Assembly (NCBI GenBank): GCA_934045075.1
Contig: OW203726.1
Location: forward strand, 16,555,988-16,619,987
Origin: Yponomeuta sedellus
Taxonomy: Eukaryota > Arthropoda > Insecta > Lepidoptera > Yponomeutidae
DNA length: 64,000 nt
Direction: 5' to 3'
Part shown: in pieces, positions 53,101 to 63,804 of the stretch
Layout of the letters: each line of letters begins with the position of its first letter
Position numbering within the stretch: the stretch's first letter is position 1
Translations under genes and position numbers: made by a program
Notes under the pieces: generated by a model
The model's input: only the letters and a program-made list of their open reading frames with translations
Database searches by the model: none
Told to the model about the DNA's origin: nothing

Positions 53101-56100
53101 TACTTATTTATGCGGAATAGAAAAAATAAACAAATGTATATGGCTAAATATGCTTTTATTGTTTTTCAAAGTATTCTCCACTATGATCGATGCACTTTTG
53201 CATTCGATGAACCCAATTTGTAAAAAACTTTTTCCACTCTGATTGAGGTATCTCCAAAACGTGCTGTTTGAACGCATCTACGGCATCTTCACGGGTCGAA
53301 AATCGTTGACCACGTTATTTATTCTTTACATTTGGGAATAAATAGAAATCATTGGGAGCCAAATCAGGGCTGTACGGTGGATGACCCATCAATTCTATTT
53401 TTCGACCATCCAAAAATGTAGTTGTTTCCTGAGATGTATGACCGCTGGCATTGTCATGGTGAAGTATGATTCTGCGTCGCTGGTTGTTTTGGCGTATTTC
53501 TTCAAATACTTCCGGCAAACAAATGGTCGTGTACCACTCCGAATTAACCGTTCTGCGATTTTCCAGTAGTATTGTAGCCACATGGCCATTAATACCAAAA
53601 AGCACCACCAAAACCACCATTTGCTTTACAGTGCTTTTTGCACGAGCCACTTTCGTAGGGTTCGGCTCATTTTGAAACACCCAAACTGTTGATTGTTGTT
53701 TAGTTTCGGGATCGTACGTGTAGATCCAGGGTTCGTCACCTGTGTAGATATTATAAACAGATTTTGAGTCGCCTCCGTTGAATTTTTTTAAGGTTTTCTT
53801 GCACCATCCGACGCGAGCATCTTTTTGATCCTAAGTTAAGTTGTGCGGGATCCAACGCGAACAAATTTTTTTTACAGACAAATGTTCATGTAATATCCTA
53901 TGAATGCTCGTCATACATATGCTCAGAATAGCCTCTATCTCGCGATACGTAACATGGCGGTCTTGCATTATTAGTTTTCGCACAGCTTCAATATTTTGTG
54001 GCACAACCACCGATTTCGGGCGACCTTCTTTAACTTTGTCCGTGAGCTTACTGGGCCCGCGATTAAACTCACTAAACCAGTGATACACAGTCGTTTTTCA
54101 TGGAGCTTCACCACCAAAAGTCGAAATTAATTGATCTACGCACTGTTGTTGCGTTAAACCACGTCGAAAATCATAATAAATCATAGCACGATATTTTCAC
54201 GAGTGAGTTCCATTTTTTCAGCGATATGACATTTTAAACCCAACAAAAACAAAACACTAACGTATATAAGAGAAAAATATTAGCGGCCAGTATTTAAAAA
54301 AAGAACGAATTTGACCATGCAGGTCAGACATTGCGTTTAAAATTATTGGAATCCCAGATTCCGCATACATAAGTAGCAGCCTATGTATAACCAAATATAA
54401 ATAAACAAAATAAAATAGTACATAAATATTTTGAAACGACTAGGATTACCTAGTCGTTAACCGTCTAGGATTAACTGTAGACACATATTAATGTGTCTAC
54501 AGTTTAATATTGTTACATAATAATATACTGAATACTTACATTTTGAGTTTCCAACACAAAAGTGACAGAAAGAAACTGGCAACAACACTTTTTATTTCAT
54601 TTGAAATGTTGCCAATGTAAATATTTGAAGAATTATTTTTAAAAACCATAATATACGTTTTAATCAAACCAAAATGAACTACCTACATATACCGTTAAAA
54701 AGCACATATGTTTTAAGAAGGTTTTACTACGGATGAACAAACTACTTTTATTATTCGTTTCGGCTTCGATTATTTGAGCACGCACGATAACATTTCCAGA
54801 AAATGCTACCGCCAAGCTAACTTACTACCTTGTTAGCCCCACCCCTATGGAAATCCAGGTTACGCTTATGTGCAGAGACGTTTAACGCAACCACAAGGAA
54901 TTATTACAGTAACCTTATCAATAAAGGGGTGTTCAAATATTCCGCTCGCGCTCCGATATTGCGTAATGGTTGTATATTATGCTGTATATATGTAGAGTAA
55001 GTAGACACAGAAAGCTTTCCCATACCGACTTCTCGCCAGTGAACTATTAGCTACTCTTTATTTTTTTGCCTCTCCAATAAGGAGGCTGTTTCGTGAGCTA
55101 CATGTTGTTCTTCTCTCTCTTTCTAGCTTAACAAGACAGAGAAGAACAACATTTAACAAGACAGGTTTTCAACGGTGTCTCAAGAGTGTCACTGTGTAGA
55201 AATAACCCTGAAGTTCATGTTGCAAATAATGCCAAAATGCCTGAGCTTGGTTTGTGATTGTATTAATACTAATAATAATAACTAGGATACCCTGTACTAT
55301 GGGAACCAGGCAAGAACGCCACAAACATGAAAATAGGCTCATACTGGAGCCACTCGTACAATGTACGGCAGCCCCCAGTAGGAATTGAACCCACGACCTT
55401 TGTCGTAAATTCAATTGCATTTGTTTATACAAACCCAATTTAATTTGACTTAAGAACGAAAACAAAATTTTCGAATACCACGCCAATTTTTCCCAATGAA
55501 TGTTTTTCGATTTCATTAGAAAAAAAAGTCGAATATCTTCTTAAGTAAATATATTTGGCACATAGGTGTTCTAGTCTACTATATAAAATGATAAAGTCCT
55601 TCAGTTTGTGCAATAAAAAGTGGGCACGTCCGAAAATCGGTTTTGTGCGCTGAAAATATTTTACTTCTTACTTATCACCCTTTCTTCTTACTCTATATCT
55701 ATCTATGACGACCTCTGTGGCGCAGCGGTAGCGCATCTGCCTACCATGCGAGAGGTCTCGAGTTCAATCCCCGGCTGGCAACAAAAACAACCCCTCATGT
55801 CTTGGATGTTTGTGATGTCGTTGTTTCTGGTACCCACGACACAGGGTATCCTAGTGTGGGGCCAGAACCAATGTACGTGTCTGTATGTAAATGTTATGTT
55901 ATCTTACTTTTATTTAATCTTGCTATACTCATCGCTAGACGTCATTCCCAAAATAAAAGCTTATAAGAAAAAGTATGGTGTTAGGATCATTCACCTTCAA
56001 TACTTACCTACCTACTAGATAAGTGCGTGTTATTGAACTTGCTAAGGTGAAGGAAAAAGGATCTTTTGCGTGTGTCTAATAATGGTTATTAGAGTAAACT

Positions 56101-59100
56101 GTAACCTATCAGCAATTTAAATGCATAGCAAGGAAATACCTTCTACGAGTTTCTACATTTCTAGTAAAGTGCAAGGGTGCGGTTTTCCTTAATGTGTATT
56201 TCTAAGATCTAAGATCGTGTATCGCCTTCCGCATACACCTTATTCACTTCTAACTGTTGCCCGCGGCTTCGTTCGCGTGGAAGTTTTGATTTTACCGATA
56301 CGAAAATTACCATGTGCTATTTCAGATAATTCCAGATAAAACTGCCGGCAGATACTGGATGCGGCAAGCTGAAGACAGGGCGCTATGGCGCTCATTAGGG
56401 GAGGGCTATGTCCAGCAGTGGACTACATAATATAGCCTGAAGAAGATTCCAGATAATAATCTATCCAAATTATGTATCTCTGTGCCAGATTCAATCCAGA
56501 TGAATGGATCTGGATTAAATCTGGCGTTCCAACTTTTAAGTAACAAACATCCATCCATCCAAACATTTCCATTTATAATAGTGATAAACGAAATAGAGCT
56601 TATATCATATTTTATTTTTTATATTATTCTTTTATTTTTATAGAGTATGCACGTATGTACTGTCGAATGTACGAAGGAATTTTTTAACAATGTACTTTGT
56701 CCGTTATGTACAAGTATGATGTTACGTTTCAATTTTTGTTTTTGCATTTCTGTTTGTTTTATAGATGTAGATTTTTTTTGTCTATCTATCTATAAACCAA
56801 AATTAAAATAGATACTTTGACGACCTCTGTGGCGCAGCGGTAGCGCATCTGCCTACCATGCTAGAGGTCCCGGGTTCGATCCCCGGCTGGGGACGACAAC
56901 AAAACCCCAGGTCTTGGGTGTTTACATGTTTGTGATGTTACTGTTTCTGATACCCACGACACAGGGTATCCTAGTCTGGGGCCAGAAGCAATGCATGTGC
57001 CAGTAGGTAAAATGGGAATGTAGATAGATGTAAAAATTACTGTAACACAGCACACATGCGTGATGTAGAAAAATTGTTGACTAGCAAAGGTACGGGTAAA
57101 GGTAAAGGCTAAGCATGCATACATGCGCATAATAAATAAGTTTTTATTTGAGTGGGTTTTTTTTTTCGTTTCGTGTTCATTCGAGAATCATTTTTAACAA
57201 TAATAATTACAATAGGCGGTTTGACAGGTTTCTGAAAACCAACTCAAATATTTCTTTGTCTTTAATAACTGTTCAGAAAGTGATAGTATTGAAATCTTTC
57301 GTGAATTAAAAAAAAACATTTTAAAATAAGCCTGCAAAACGCTATCTTGAGCAAAACGTCACCAATGGTCAGTAAACAAACAAACGTCAATTCAACTCTC
57401 GGGTTCTCGGATCGCTATATTTACTGACCTGTGACGTCAGTTCATTATATATTTATGATTCTATCAAACCAAGCCGTTTTCGATAAAATTGCCACAGATA
57501 CAAAATTATTAAGTTTTATCCGGTTTTTTGCTTAAATAAACCAATTTTTTTGTTACAATAACTTAAATCGGTTTTAAAACTCTTAATTGATACAAATATA
57601 TATAAATAATACTTCTTTTTATACGGTCAAATAGCCTATTCCTAGGTCTGCTGCTGGACGGCATGTAAGAGTAAGTATAGGCCAGGTTGAACCACTCTCG
57701 GACGATATCCTTTTCGGACCTCTGTAGGCCACCCACAGAACAGGGGGAACAATGGAGGCCCCAGATGGAGATTGTTATATAGTAATGTAAGATAAGATAA
57801 GAATGTATTTGATTGTGTACCGGAAAATTCTTACTTTTCACACATAAGATTACTATTGAGCGGGATTAGATGTAACTCATCTTCATTACTCTATTTTCTA
57901 AGACAACCTTTCCCATAATCGTCTTAATTCCCAGAACCAAATTAGTAGATTTTTGTTTCTCTTCTTTTTATCCCACTAAGGAAACAAAATTACAGTTACA
58001 GTTTTTACCCACCGCACTTACAACACTAATAAGTTTTTACTTTTGATAAATAAATCGTTCAAACTAAGTGCACACATTGCCTTTCTTTCAATGTCTTAGA
58101 CCATTGAAATCCCATTTTTTCACACCGATAGCTTATCACAACAATAATTACAATTCCTAGGCTCACTGCAAAACGGCACGTAAATGAAAGTGATAGCATG
58201 AAATGTTTGGGGCAGGGGCCTCAGTAGGTGTATGCCTCAGATAGGGACCACGATAAAATGTGTTCACAAATTTTCATACTTTATTTAAAAACCTATTTAG
58301 AGGCTAAAAATTTCACCCATGCCGTGATTCGAACCCGCAACCTCTGGCTATCCGTACCAGCGCTCTACCAATTGAGCCAATGGGCGACTCACGGCATCAG
58401 TGAAATTTCGAACCTCTTTACAATATTCTCTGTATTGCGTACAGGCAGCGACATCTGACTTAAGCAAATTGCATTACTTACAGCCCCGACTACCTACTTT
58501 GCAGTTAGGTTTAACATCGGAACGATATCACTGTACCCACATGATTACACTATTTTTATTTTTAATGCACTAACCCGTGCTAAGGAACAAATTTAAAAAC
58601 CTATTTAGAGGCTAAAAATTTCACCCATGCCGGGATTCGAACCCGCAACCTCTGGCTATCCGTACCAGCGCTCTACCAATTGAGCCAATGGGCGACTCAC
58701 GGCATCAGTGAAATTTCGAACCTCTTTACAATATTCTCTGTATTACGTAATACAGAGAATATTGTAAAGAGGTTCGAAATTTACGAAATAAATAAATACG
58801 TAATGGTTGCGGGTTCGAATCCCGGCATGGGTGAAATTTTTAGCCTCTAAATAGGTTTTTAAATTTGTTCCTTAGCACGGGTTAGTGCATTAAAAATAAA
58901 AATAGTGTAATCATGTGGGTACAGTGATATCGTTCCGATGTTAAACCTAACTGCAAAGTTGGTAGTCGGGGCTGTAAGTAATGCAATTTGCTTAAGTCAG
59001 ATGTCGCTGCCTGCACGTAATACAGAGAATATTGTAAAGAGGTTCGAAATTTCACTGATGCCGTGAGTCGCCCATTGGCTCAATTGGTAGAGCGCTGGTA

Positions 59101-60097
59101 CGGATAGCCAGAGGTTGCGGGTTTGAATCCCGGCATGGGTGAAATTTTTAGCCTCTAAACAGGTTTTTAAATTTGTTCCTTAGCACGGGTTAGTGCATTA
59201 AAAATGAAAATAGTGTAAAATTTTCATACTTATCGACGTCATTTACAAGCCCAATTTATAAAACTACGTTTCTTTTCTTTTTATCCAGCTGAGAAAACAA
59301 AGGACGGTTACGTTTATTACTCACCGATACAATTCCTGGGCCCGCTGCTGAACGGCATGTAAGAGCAAGTGTGGGCCAGGTTGAACCGCTCGGGCGAGAA
59401 CCTGTCCGGGTCAAATTCCTCGGCGTCCGGGCCCCAGTAGGCGGGGTCACGGTGGAGGCCCCAAATGGAGATCACGATTCCGGAGCCGGCTGGCAGTGTG
59501 ATACCAGACGCTGACGGAAAAAAGGTTTCTTAGTATACATTACAATACAAATATAAGCTCACGCCTGTACTGCGACTAGAGTTTACCAGAGATTTTACAG
59601 AGGCTAACCAACAATATCGAAAGGCAAAAAGCGGATTAGCGGCGGACTTCGCACATATTAAACCACTTTCGCTGAGATAGAATGGTTTAGAAATGAAATT
59701 GGTTAAATGAAGTTAATGCATTAAACGATGATGAGGATGACGATGTTAGAGACTATAGAATGAAGTTAAATAAAGGTAAACAGAGGTTCTTAATTTCAAC
59801 CAGAAATATAACTCTAGTCTCTAAATAACCCAAAACCTTTATGAAATGAGGCCTCCTGAAAAGCGCTGTTGAGTCTATGTCAAGTTATTATTCAGAACGA
59901 AAGAGCAACTTGTTAAAAAGGACAAGGTACTGAACCAGAACTCACGTAAAGTGATTTCCTCCAAGACCTTCCTGATGATGAAGGGTACCGGCGGGAACAG
60001 CCGCATGGACTCCTTAATCACTCGCTCGAGGTAAGTGAGCCTCGTCAGGTCTTCCTTTACCAGCGGCCGGTCAGAGTCGCCGAATACCTCGCATAGT
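46922..60097 (-). CDS. Cytochrome P450, CYP4-clan type, 3' part of gene
   Basis: Heme-thiolate monooxygenase, probably ER-bound. Three exons are in the window: 60097-59946, 59510-59325 and 47109-46922. Phases match (2, 1, 1) and give about 175 C-terminal residues. Seen in order: VFGDSDRPLVKEDLTRL, the K-helix ExxR in ERVIKESMRLFPPVPFI, the SIWGLHRDPAYWGPDAEEF and DPDRF block, the heme loop PFSSGPRNCIG with its Cys ligand, and the L-helix YALMSVKTALSSILRRYRV. FGDSDRP and the heme loop suit the lepidopteran CYP4 clan (perhaps CYP340/341). The membrane anchor, oxygen-binding helix and start lie beyond 64000, behind a copia insertion. The last intron is 12.2 kb and contains two dead heme-exon copies. 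The substrate cannot be told. Confidence 0.88.
47295..47468 (-). mobile_element. Helitron-like H1 copy
   Basis: CTAG at 47295-47298 and a TATTATA-GC start on the right; diverged but colinear. It lies in the last P450 intron. Confidence 0.58.
47469..47807. other. P450 intron DNA, no feature
   Basis: Nothing beyond a 66-codon minus-strand frame without motif. Confidence 0.4.
47808..48225 (+). repeat. 56-bp minisatellite split by a SINE-A
   Basis: The unit AAACTGGTTCAGAAGTGGAC-ACAAAGACCTG...TTATCAGGTGTGAG occurs about 3.5 times. The SINE at 47899-48137 interrupts the second unit. Confidence 0.7.
47899..48137 (-). mobile_element. tRNA-derived SINE, family A
   Basis: The minus strand has TGGCGCAGCGGTTTGGCAC and a box B changed by one base (GGTTCGTTCCCC). 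Full length. Confidence 0.7.
48226..49582. other. P450 intron DNA, no gene
   Basis: AT-rich. Short stem-loops lie at 49050-49125 (GGGATTGATTTTTCAATCCC and TTATTAATCCTCAGATTAAT). A (TCA)n run is at 49568-49582. Confidence 0.4.
49583..49838 (+). mobile_element. tRNA-derived SINE, family A
   Basis: Full length with both promoter boxes. The left end joins (TCA)n and the tail is (TTTA)n. It is followed by a LINE-tail relic at 49.84-49.93 kb. Confidence 0.72.
49940..51180. other. P450 intron DNA, no gene
   Basis: No motif-bearing frame. A short inverted pair near 50125-50270 (GGCCAATTTCTGAATTGAGA and CTTCAGAAACCGGCCC) matches 315-445 in style (CGGTTTCTGAATTCAGAAT, CACAGAAACTGGCCC), suggesting another small repeat family. 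Confidence 0.4.
51181..51875 (+). mobile_element. GC-rich repeat with Helitron-like 3' end
   Basis: An AT-balanced left part (CGCGTTCCACTACGCGAGGG) leads into a GC-rich tandem of two 153-bp units (51449-51601 and 51602 to about 51747). It closes with a perfect hairpin GGGGGC-TC-GCCCCC directly before TAGT. Hairpin plus CTAG-T is a Helitron 3' signature. The many overlapping frames (RPRPKAE-type) are by-products of GGCCGA repeats and not proteins. Confidence 0.55.
51876..52207. other. P450 intron DNA
   Basis: A 70-codon frame (52013-52225) has no motif and I do not call it. Nothing else is seen. Confidence 0.4.
52208..52556. mobile_element. Inverted pair of family B repeats
   Basis: A minus copy (52208-52335) and a plus copy (52336-52556) meet around ACTTACCGGCATCAGTGCAA. 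Both have intact box B. Confidence 0.65.
52560..52808 (+). repeat. RTE-linked 3' repeat
   Basis: ATTATTTCCGCGGGTGTCGT, AAAAGGCGACTAAGGGACA, then CATTAGGGGAGGGCTGTGTC and GCCTGAAGAAGAAG. Longer than the other RTE tails here. Confidence 0.55.
53091..54381 (-). mobile_element. Mariner element, 1.29 kb, inactive
   Basis: Terminal repeats with GGCTGCTACTTATTTATGCGG at the left and GGCTGCTACTTATGTATGCGG at the right, flanked by TA (53089-53090 and 54382-54383). Size and ends fit a full-length mariner. Confidence 0.78.
53156..54225 (-). pseudogene. Mariner transposase, broken
   Basis: The minus strand shows an N-terminal helix-turn-helix (MIYYDFRRGLTQQQCVDQLI), TVYHWFSEFNRG, the GRPKSV hook, the first Asp region WIYTYDPETKQQ, HHDNASGH and HPPYSPDLAPNDFYLFP. 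Exactly 34 residues separate the last two Asp residues, the D34D mariner signature. Several frame changes and stops interrupt it, among them one after LFPNVKNK. The tail WVHRMQKCIDHSGEYFEKQ lies in another frame. Confidence 0.8.
54390..55260. other. P450 intron DNA, no gene
   Basis: A palindrome at 54475-54505 (ACTGTAGACACATTAATGTG) and an inverted pair at 55107-55153 (GTTGTTCTTCTCTCT / AGAGAAGAACAAC) are the only structures seen. Confidence 0.4.
55265..55395 (-). mobile_element. SINE-E copy, truncated tail
   Basis: The minus strand reads GGTCGTGGGTTCAATTCCTA, then the body and GGGTATCCTAGTTATTATTA. The front half of the tRNA head is missing. Confidence 0.55.
55712..55910 (+). mobile_element. 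tRNA-derived SINE, family E
   Basis: Box A TGGCGCAGCGGTAGCGC, anticodon-like CTACCATGCGAG, box B AGTTCAATCCCC, then CTTGGATGTTTGTGATGTC and GGGTATCCTAGTGTGGGGCC. Near full length. Confidence 0.7.
56255..56330 (-). repeat. Helitron 3' end fragment, second type
   Basis: TTGCCCGCGGCTTCGTTCGC on the plus strand, the common start of reversed lepidopteran Helitron tails. Confidence 0.45.
56355..56450 (+). repeat. RTE LINE 3' tail
   Basis: GGCGCTATGGCGCTCATTAG, GGCTATGTCCAGCAGTGG and AGCCTGAAGAAG. Confidence 0.6.
56820..57030 (+). mobile_element. tRNA-derived SINE, family E
   Basis: The best-preserved copy: TGGCGCAGCGGTAGCGC, TACCATGCTAGAGG, box B GGTTCGATCCCC, body as at 55.7 kb, end GTAAAATGGGAATGTAGATA. 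Confidence 0.72.
57640..57790 (-). pseudogene. Decayed P450 heme-exon copy 1
   Basis: The minus strand reads ITISIWGLHC, a scrambled middle, EWFNLAYTYSYMPSSSRPRN and R. It follows the true exon (ISIWGLHRDP ... ERFNLAHTCSYMPFSSGPRN C). The heme Cys is Arg and the invariant Phe is Ser, so this copy cannot bind heme. The reading frame is still open. Confidence 0.7.
57946..58260 (-). pseudogene. Decayed P450 heme-exon copy 2 with flank
   Basis: The minus strand retains TFIYVPFCSEPRNCN, keeping the Cys, but the upstream exon part is shifted and degraded. Its 3' flank (TTTCTCTTCTTTTTATCCCA on the plus strand) matches that of the real exon (TTTCTTTTCTTTTTATCCAG at 59269). The duplication therefore included intron sequence. 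Confidence 0.6.
58283..59222. mobile_element. Four-copy family B cluster in two inverted pairs
   Basis: Two minus copies (about 58283-58590 and 58591-58745) face two plus copies (about 58746-58915 and 58916-59222). Each pair of same-strand copies is a head-to-tail tandem sharing TTAGTGCATTAAAAAT at the joint. The third copy lacks the D-arm. The halves are close to identical, so the whole can fold back on itself. Confidence 0.75.
58711..58782. repeat. Perfect 72-bp palindrome
   Basis: Centred on TACGTA at the junction of the facing family B copies. Each 36-bp half starts AAATTTCGAACCTCTTTAC. No spacer. Confidence 0.9.
59325..59510 (-). CDS. P450 heme-binding exon
   Basis: Encodes SGITLPAGSGIVISIWGLHR, DPAYWGPDAEEFDPDRF, SPERFNLAHTCSYMPFSSG and PRNCI, then one base before GTGAGT. 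Fits the FxxGxRxCxG heme signature as FSSGPRNCIG. Confidence 0.9.
59511..59945. other. P450 intron between ExxR and heme exons
   Basis: 435 bp, AT-rich, with no embedded element seen. Confidence 0.5.
59946..60097 (-). CDS. P450 ExxR exon
   Basis: Encodes LCEVFGDSDRPLVKEDLTRL, TYLERVIKESMRLFPPVPF and IIRKVLEEITL. The KESMR motif is the K-helix salt-bridge ExxR. The donor is TTAC|GTGAGT (phase 1). Confidence 0.88.
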
Positions 60098-60139
60098 CTA
60101 AAACATAATGGTTTTGCTAAAACGTGGAAAACAACAGTA

Positions 60140-60290
60140 GAATTTCTTACAAATCCCTCTACTACAAGTCTATTATTAGCGATAAGGCCTCTATTTGTAA
60201 CTTTTCTCTTGTAACTATTGTCTTTGTAATTGTAATTTCAATGTTTTTTTGATGTCATGTTTATGTTAAATCCTAGTTAGGTACCATTAC
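60140..60290 (+). repeat. LINE 3' tail, diverged
   Basis: ATTAGCGATAAGGCCTCTAT and TTTCTCTTGTAACTATTGTC resemble the 26.57 kb tail. Confidence 0.4.
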
Positions 60291-60429
60291 AAGTGATTGC
60301 GTTGTATGGAAGTCATTAGTTAGTATTAATAATGTTTTCTGGAGTACAATGAAGAACGTGTTAAACCTTCGTGTTTACTTATTTTATAATAAGAACTGTC
60401 ACTGTTTTGTATTTGAAAATTATTTTATA

Positions 60430-60745
60430 GACTTGTGTCATTCGTCTTCTTGGCTTCATCATGTCATCATAAGCTTGGTGTACAGTTTGGCGCTTAGTTG
60501 ACGGCGCTTCCATAATACATTTGTCGAGTATTTGATTTTCAAACACACTAGTTGATTTTACGTAAGTTTATTAGTGTTTCTACAGTATAGGTGCGCTTGA
60601 ATAGAGTGGCTGTTTTACACTGACTTAAATTGTACAAAATTGATGTCAGCAAATATGCTGCGCGGCACATTTGCTAGATTGACATCGTACACTTGGTATC
60701 CAATAAACTCTATCTTCATTTCCACTAGCATTTTCCTCAACTATT
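60430..60745 (+). repeat. Probable 5' LTR of the copia element
   Basis: Inferred from position: a primer-binding-like GGTTATGGGC at 60750-60759, resembling the initiator-Met tRNA site used by copia, follows a non-coding stretch containing CCAATAAACTC. The left boundary is uncertain and no 3' LTR is in view for comparison. Confidence 0.4.
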
Positions 60746-60829
60746 AAGAGGTTATGGGCACCTATTAAGTGGCTAAGCCCCTCTAACGCAGTGAAGAAAA
60801 AGAAAGAGTGTTAAAAGTACTTAAGTGCT

Positions 60830-61993
60830 ATGGATTCACCTCCGACTTCGTCGGTGGCACCACATTCGACGAGCTCCACGGCGACATCAAGCCACGCGAT
60901 GGCTACCTTCACCAAACTAACGGGTAACAATTTCAACAACTGGGTGTTCAGCATTGACTGCATGCTGACAGACCTTGACCTTTGGGAGGTCTGCACCAAA
61001 GCAGTTGTCACTCCAAATTCCGAAGAAGTGAAGAAGGACGCTCGAGCGAGAGCAAAAATTTGCTTGACTTGCGACGAGTCAGTCTATCCCGTCATACGGT
61101 CAGCGAAAACGGCGTATGAAACCCTGAACTGCCTATAAAAAGCGTTCGCCGACAGCGGTTTGACGAGGCGGCTACGCCTCATGTAGAAGCTACTGTCAAA
61201 CCAGTACATCGGACATATGCAAGAGTACGTCAACAAGGCCCTCGCTACGCAGCAGGAACTGCAGGGTATAGGAGCTGCAGTGGACGACGAGTTCCTGGCT
61301 ATCATCATACTAGCTGGATTACCAGAAAAGTTAAAGCCACTCGTCATGACTCTCGAACATTCAAACGTCAAAATCACATCTGAGAACGTGGTGACAGCCC
61401 TTTTAAAAGAAGACTCGAGAGCTCTCTCCTCGACCAGGTCTACCCAACACCGTGGACTCAACAACCATCCTGGACCCAACGTGCTACAAGCCAGTGCTTC
61501 TAAAAATAAGATGTTTTGTAAATATTGTAAAAAGTTAGGGCATGTAGTATCACAGTGTAGGAATATTAAGCGAAATAAGAACAACTCGGCGGTCATACAA
61601 TCCCATAATACATCCGAATTCACACTTTCATCTTGTTTCGCTAATCTTCCCCCCACAGGTCAAAAACAGGATTGGTACATTGATTCTGGCGCAACATCAC
61701 ACATGAGCAACAGACGAGATTGGTTCTCGCATATAGTTCCCCATATGATGCCTATTACTGTTGCGAACAAGGAACAACTGCTGAGCCACGGCAGAGGTAA
61801 TGTAAATAAAATTAGTGACGTTTTGCTTATTCCCGGGCTAGCAACTAATTTATTATCGGTGCATAAATTAGTCAATAATGGTTACGATGTTTTGTTTACA
61901 TCGGAAGGCGCGAGCATCTTGCCAAACGGCGGATGTCAAATGACAAAACCTGTCATTGCCACAGGCTCTGTACATAATGTATGTATAGATTAG
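60830..61993 (+). pseudogene. Copia gag and protease region, broken
   Basis: Starts MDSPPTSSVAPHSTSS. Two in-frame stops (TAA 61136-61138, TAG 61184-61186) cut gag. A CCHC zinc knuckle (CKYCKKLGHVVSQC) lies at about 61514 and the aspartic protease DSGATSHM at 61682. The frame ends at 61993, where the following integrase is in another frame. Confidence 0.82.
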
Positions 61994-63375
61994 ATGTAAG
62001 TTTAAATACGCAAGCCATGTGTACAACTAGCAAGGAGTCTGCAATGTTGTGGAATAGACGCCTTGGCCATTTAAATGCCCAGTCACTCAACGTTTTAAAA
62101 AATAAAAACGTAGGCATAAACTTTGATAAAAGTTTAAATGTCAAGTGCATTCCCTGTCTGGAGGGAAAACTTTCACGAAAACCTTTTCCGAAGTCTACGA
62201 GTAGATCCAATTGCGTACTACAACTGATCCATTCTGACCTATGCGGTCCGATGAGCACACACTCGTTTGGCGGAGCTCTATATTTACTTACTTTTACAGA
62301 CGACTACAGCCGCAAGACTTTTGGATATCTTTTAAAATCAAAAGATGAAGTTTTTACAAAGTTCGTGGAGTTTAAGCACTTAGTTGAAAATCAAACGGAC
62401 AAAAAGATAAACATTTTGAGAACCGATAACGGTGGCGAATACGTCAACCAAAACATGTTAACCTTTTTAAAAGAGAATGGTATCGTACACCAAACTACAA
62501 TACCGTATACGCCGGAACAGAACGGAGTTTCTGAGCGTACTAATCGCACAATTTTTGAAAAAGCGCGATCAATGCTCCAAGACTCGCAGCTTTCAAGAGC
62601 ATATTGGGGAGAAACCGTCAACACAGCAATCTACCTGAAGAATCACGTGCCTACTCAAGCACTGCGGAACCAAATTCCAGAGGGAGTGTGGTCTGGAAAA
62701 AAGGTTGACCTCTCACACTTACGAGTGTTTGGTTGCGAAGCGCATGTACTCATACCGAAAGAAAAGCGTACAAAACTAGACGCTAAGAAGGAGAAGTGCA
62801 TCTTCGTAGGCTACGCGACGGACAGCAAAGGCTATCGCCTTGTTAATCCGCAGAATCCTCGCGCGATAATTGTCGCAAGAGACGTCGTCTTCATTGAAGA
62901 CAAAACACAGGTAGACTCCACCCCAATACCTCCTTCTCATTCTGTCCCACCACCACCACAAGTTCCACCACCCATTCCACAAGAACCAGCTCCATTACCG
63001 CAATTTGAAATGCGACTAGACATTCAACCTGAATCGTCAGAGCGACCTATACCTGCAGTCGCAGAACCATAAGCGGAACCTGACGTTATCCAAGAACCCA
63101 TTCCCGAACCTGAACGACGGTATCCCAGCAGAGACAGACGTCCTCCTGAACGTTTCGTCCAAGTCTGTGGGGTACAAATGACATCAGATCGAGAACCGGA
63201 TAACTTCAAGGAGCTTTCGGACCATCCTGAAAAGGATGAATGGCTTAAAGCTATGCAGGCGGAATATGATTCACTTCAGTAACACAAAACATGGATCATC
63301 GTTAATAGACCCAAAGATCGAAAGACGACAAAATGTAAATGGGTATTTAAATTTAAAAGAGACACAAGTGGACAA
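61981..63375 (+). pseudogene. Copia integrase region, broken
   Basis: A zinc-binding start (RLGHLNAQ ... CIPCLEGK) and the catalytic triad in context: HSDLCGP, RTDNGGEY and PEQNGVSERT. Next come GYATDSKGYRLV and a proline-rich linker. In-frame stops fall at 63070-63072 and near 63280. All triad residues are present, so the damage is to continuity. Confidence 0.82.
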
Positions 63376-63804
63376 GTGGTAAAATATAAAGCAAGAATGG
63401 TAGCGAAAGGATTTACCCAAGTGGCTGGAGTTAACTATGGAGAAACTTTCTCACCAGTGGCAAGATTATCATCTGTCAGACTCTTAATGGCATTTGCAGC
63501 AGAGCTGAACTGTCAGATTGACCACCTAGACGTGGAGACAGCCTTTCTTAATGGAGATTTAGAAGAAGAGATTTACATGGAGCAACCGGAAGGATTCTCG
63601 ACTGATCCTAAAAACAAATTGTGCTTACTGAAAAAGTCACTTTATGGCTTGAAGCAAGCTCCACGACAGTGGAACAAGAAAATATGCGAACCTATAGCCG
63701 CATTAGATTTGACTCAAGCTTCGACAGAGCACTGCATTTACTACAAAAGGAGTAACAACGATTTACTCGTTGTAGACTGTAATGCGAATTCAAAAATCAA
63801 CTGA
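63376..63804 (+). pseudogene. Copia reverse transcriptase, N-terminal part, broken
   Basis: RMVAKGFTQVAGVNYGETFS, DVETAFLNGDLEEEIYMEQP and KSLYGLKQAPRQWN are the canonical copia RT blocks. The frame then shifts near 63775, and the paired-aspartate active-site block is not visible where it should follow. Downstream RT sequence (VKDLGPVKDCLGM) resumes in another frame to the window end. Confidence 0.82.

Noticed and set aside
55169..55516. 115-codon minus-strand frame
   Set aside because: Most of it lies in a reversed SINE-E copy, with no family resemblance.
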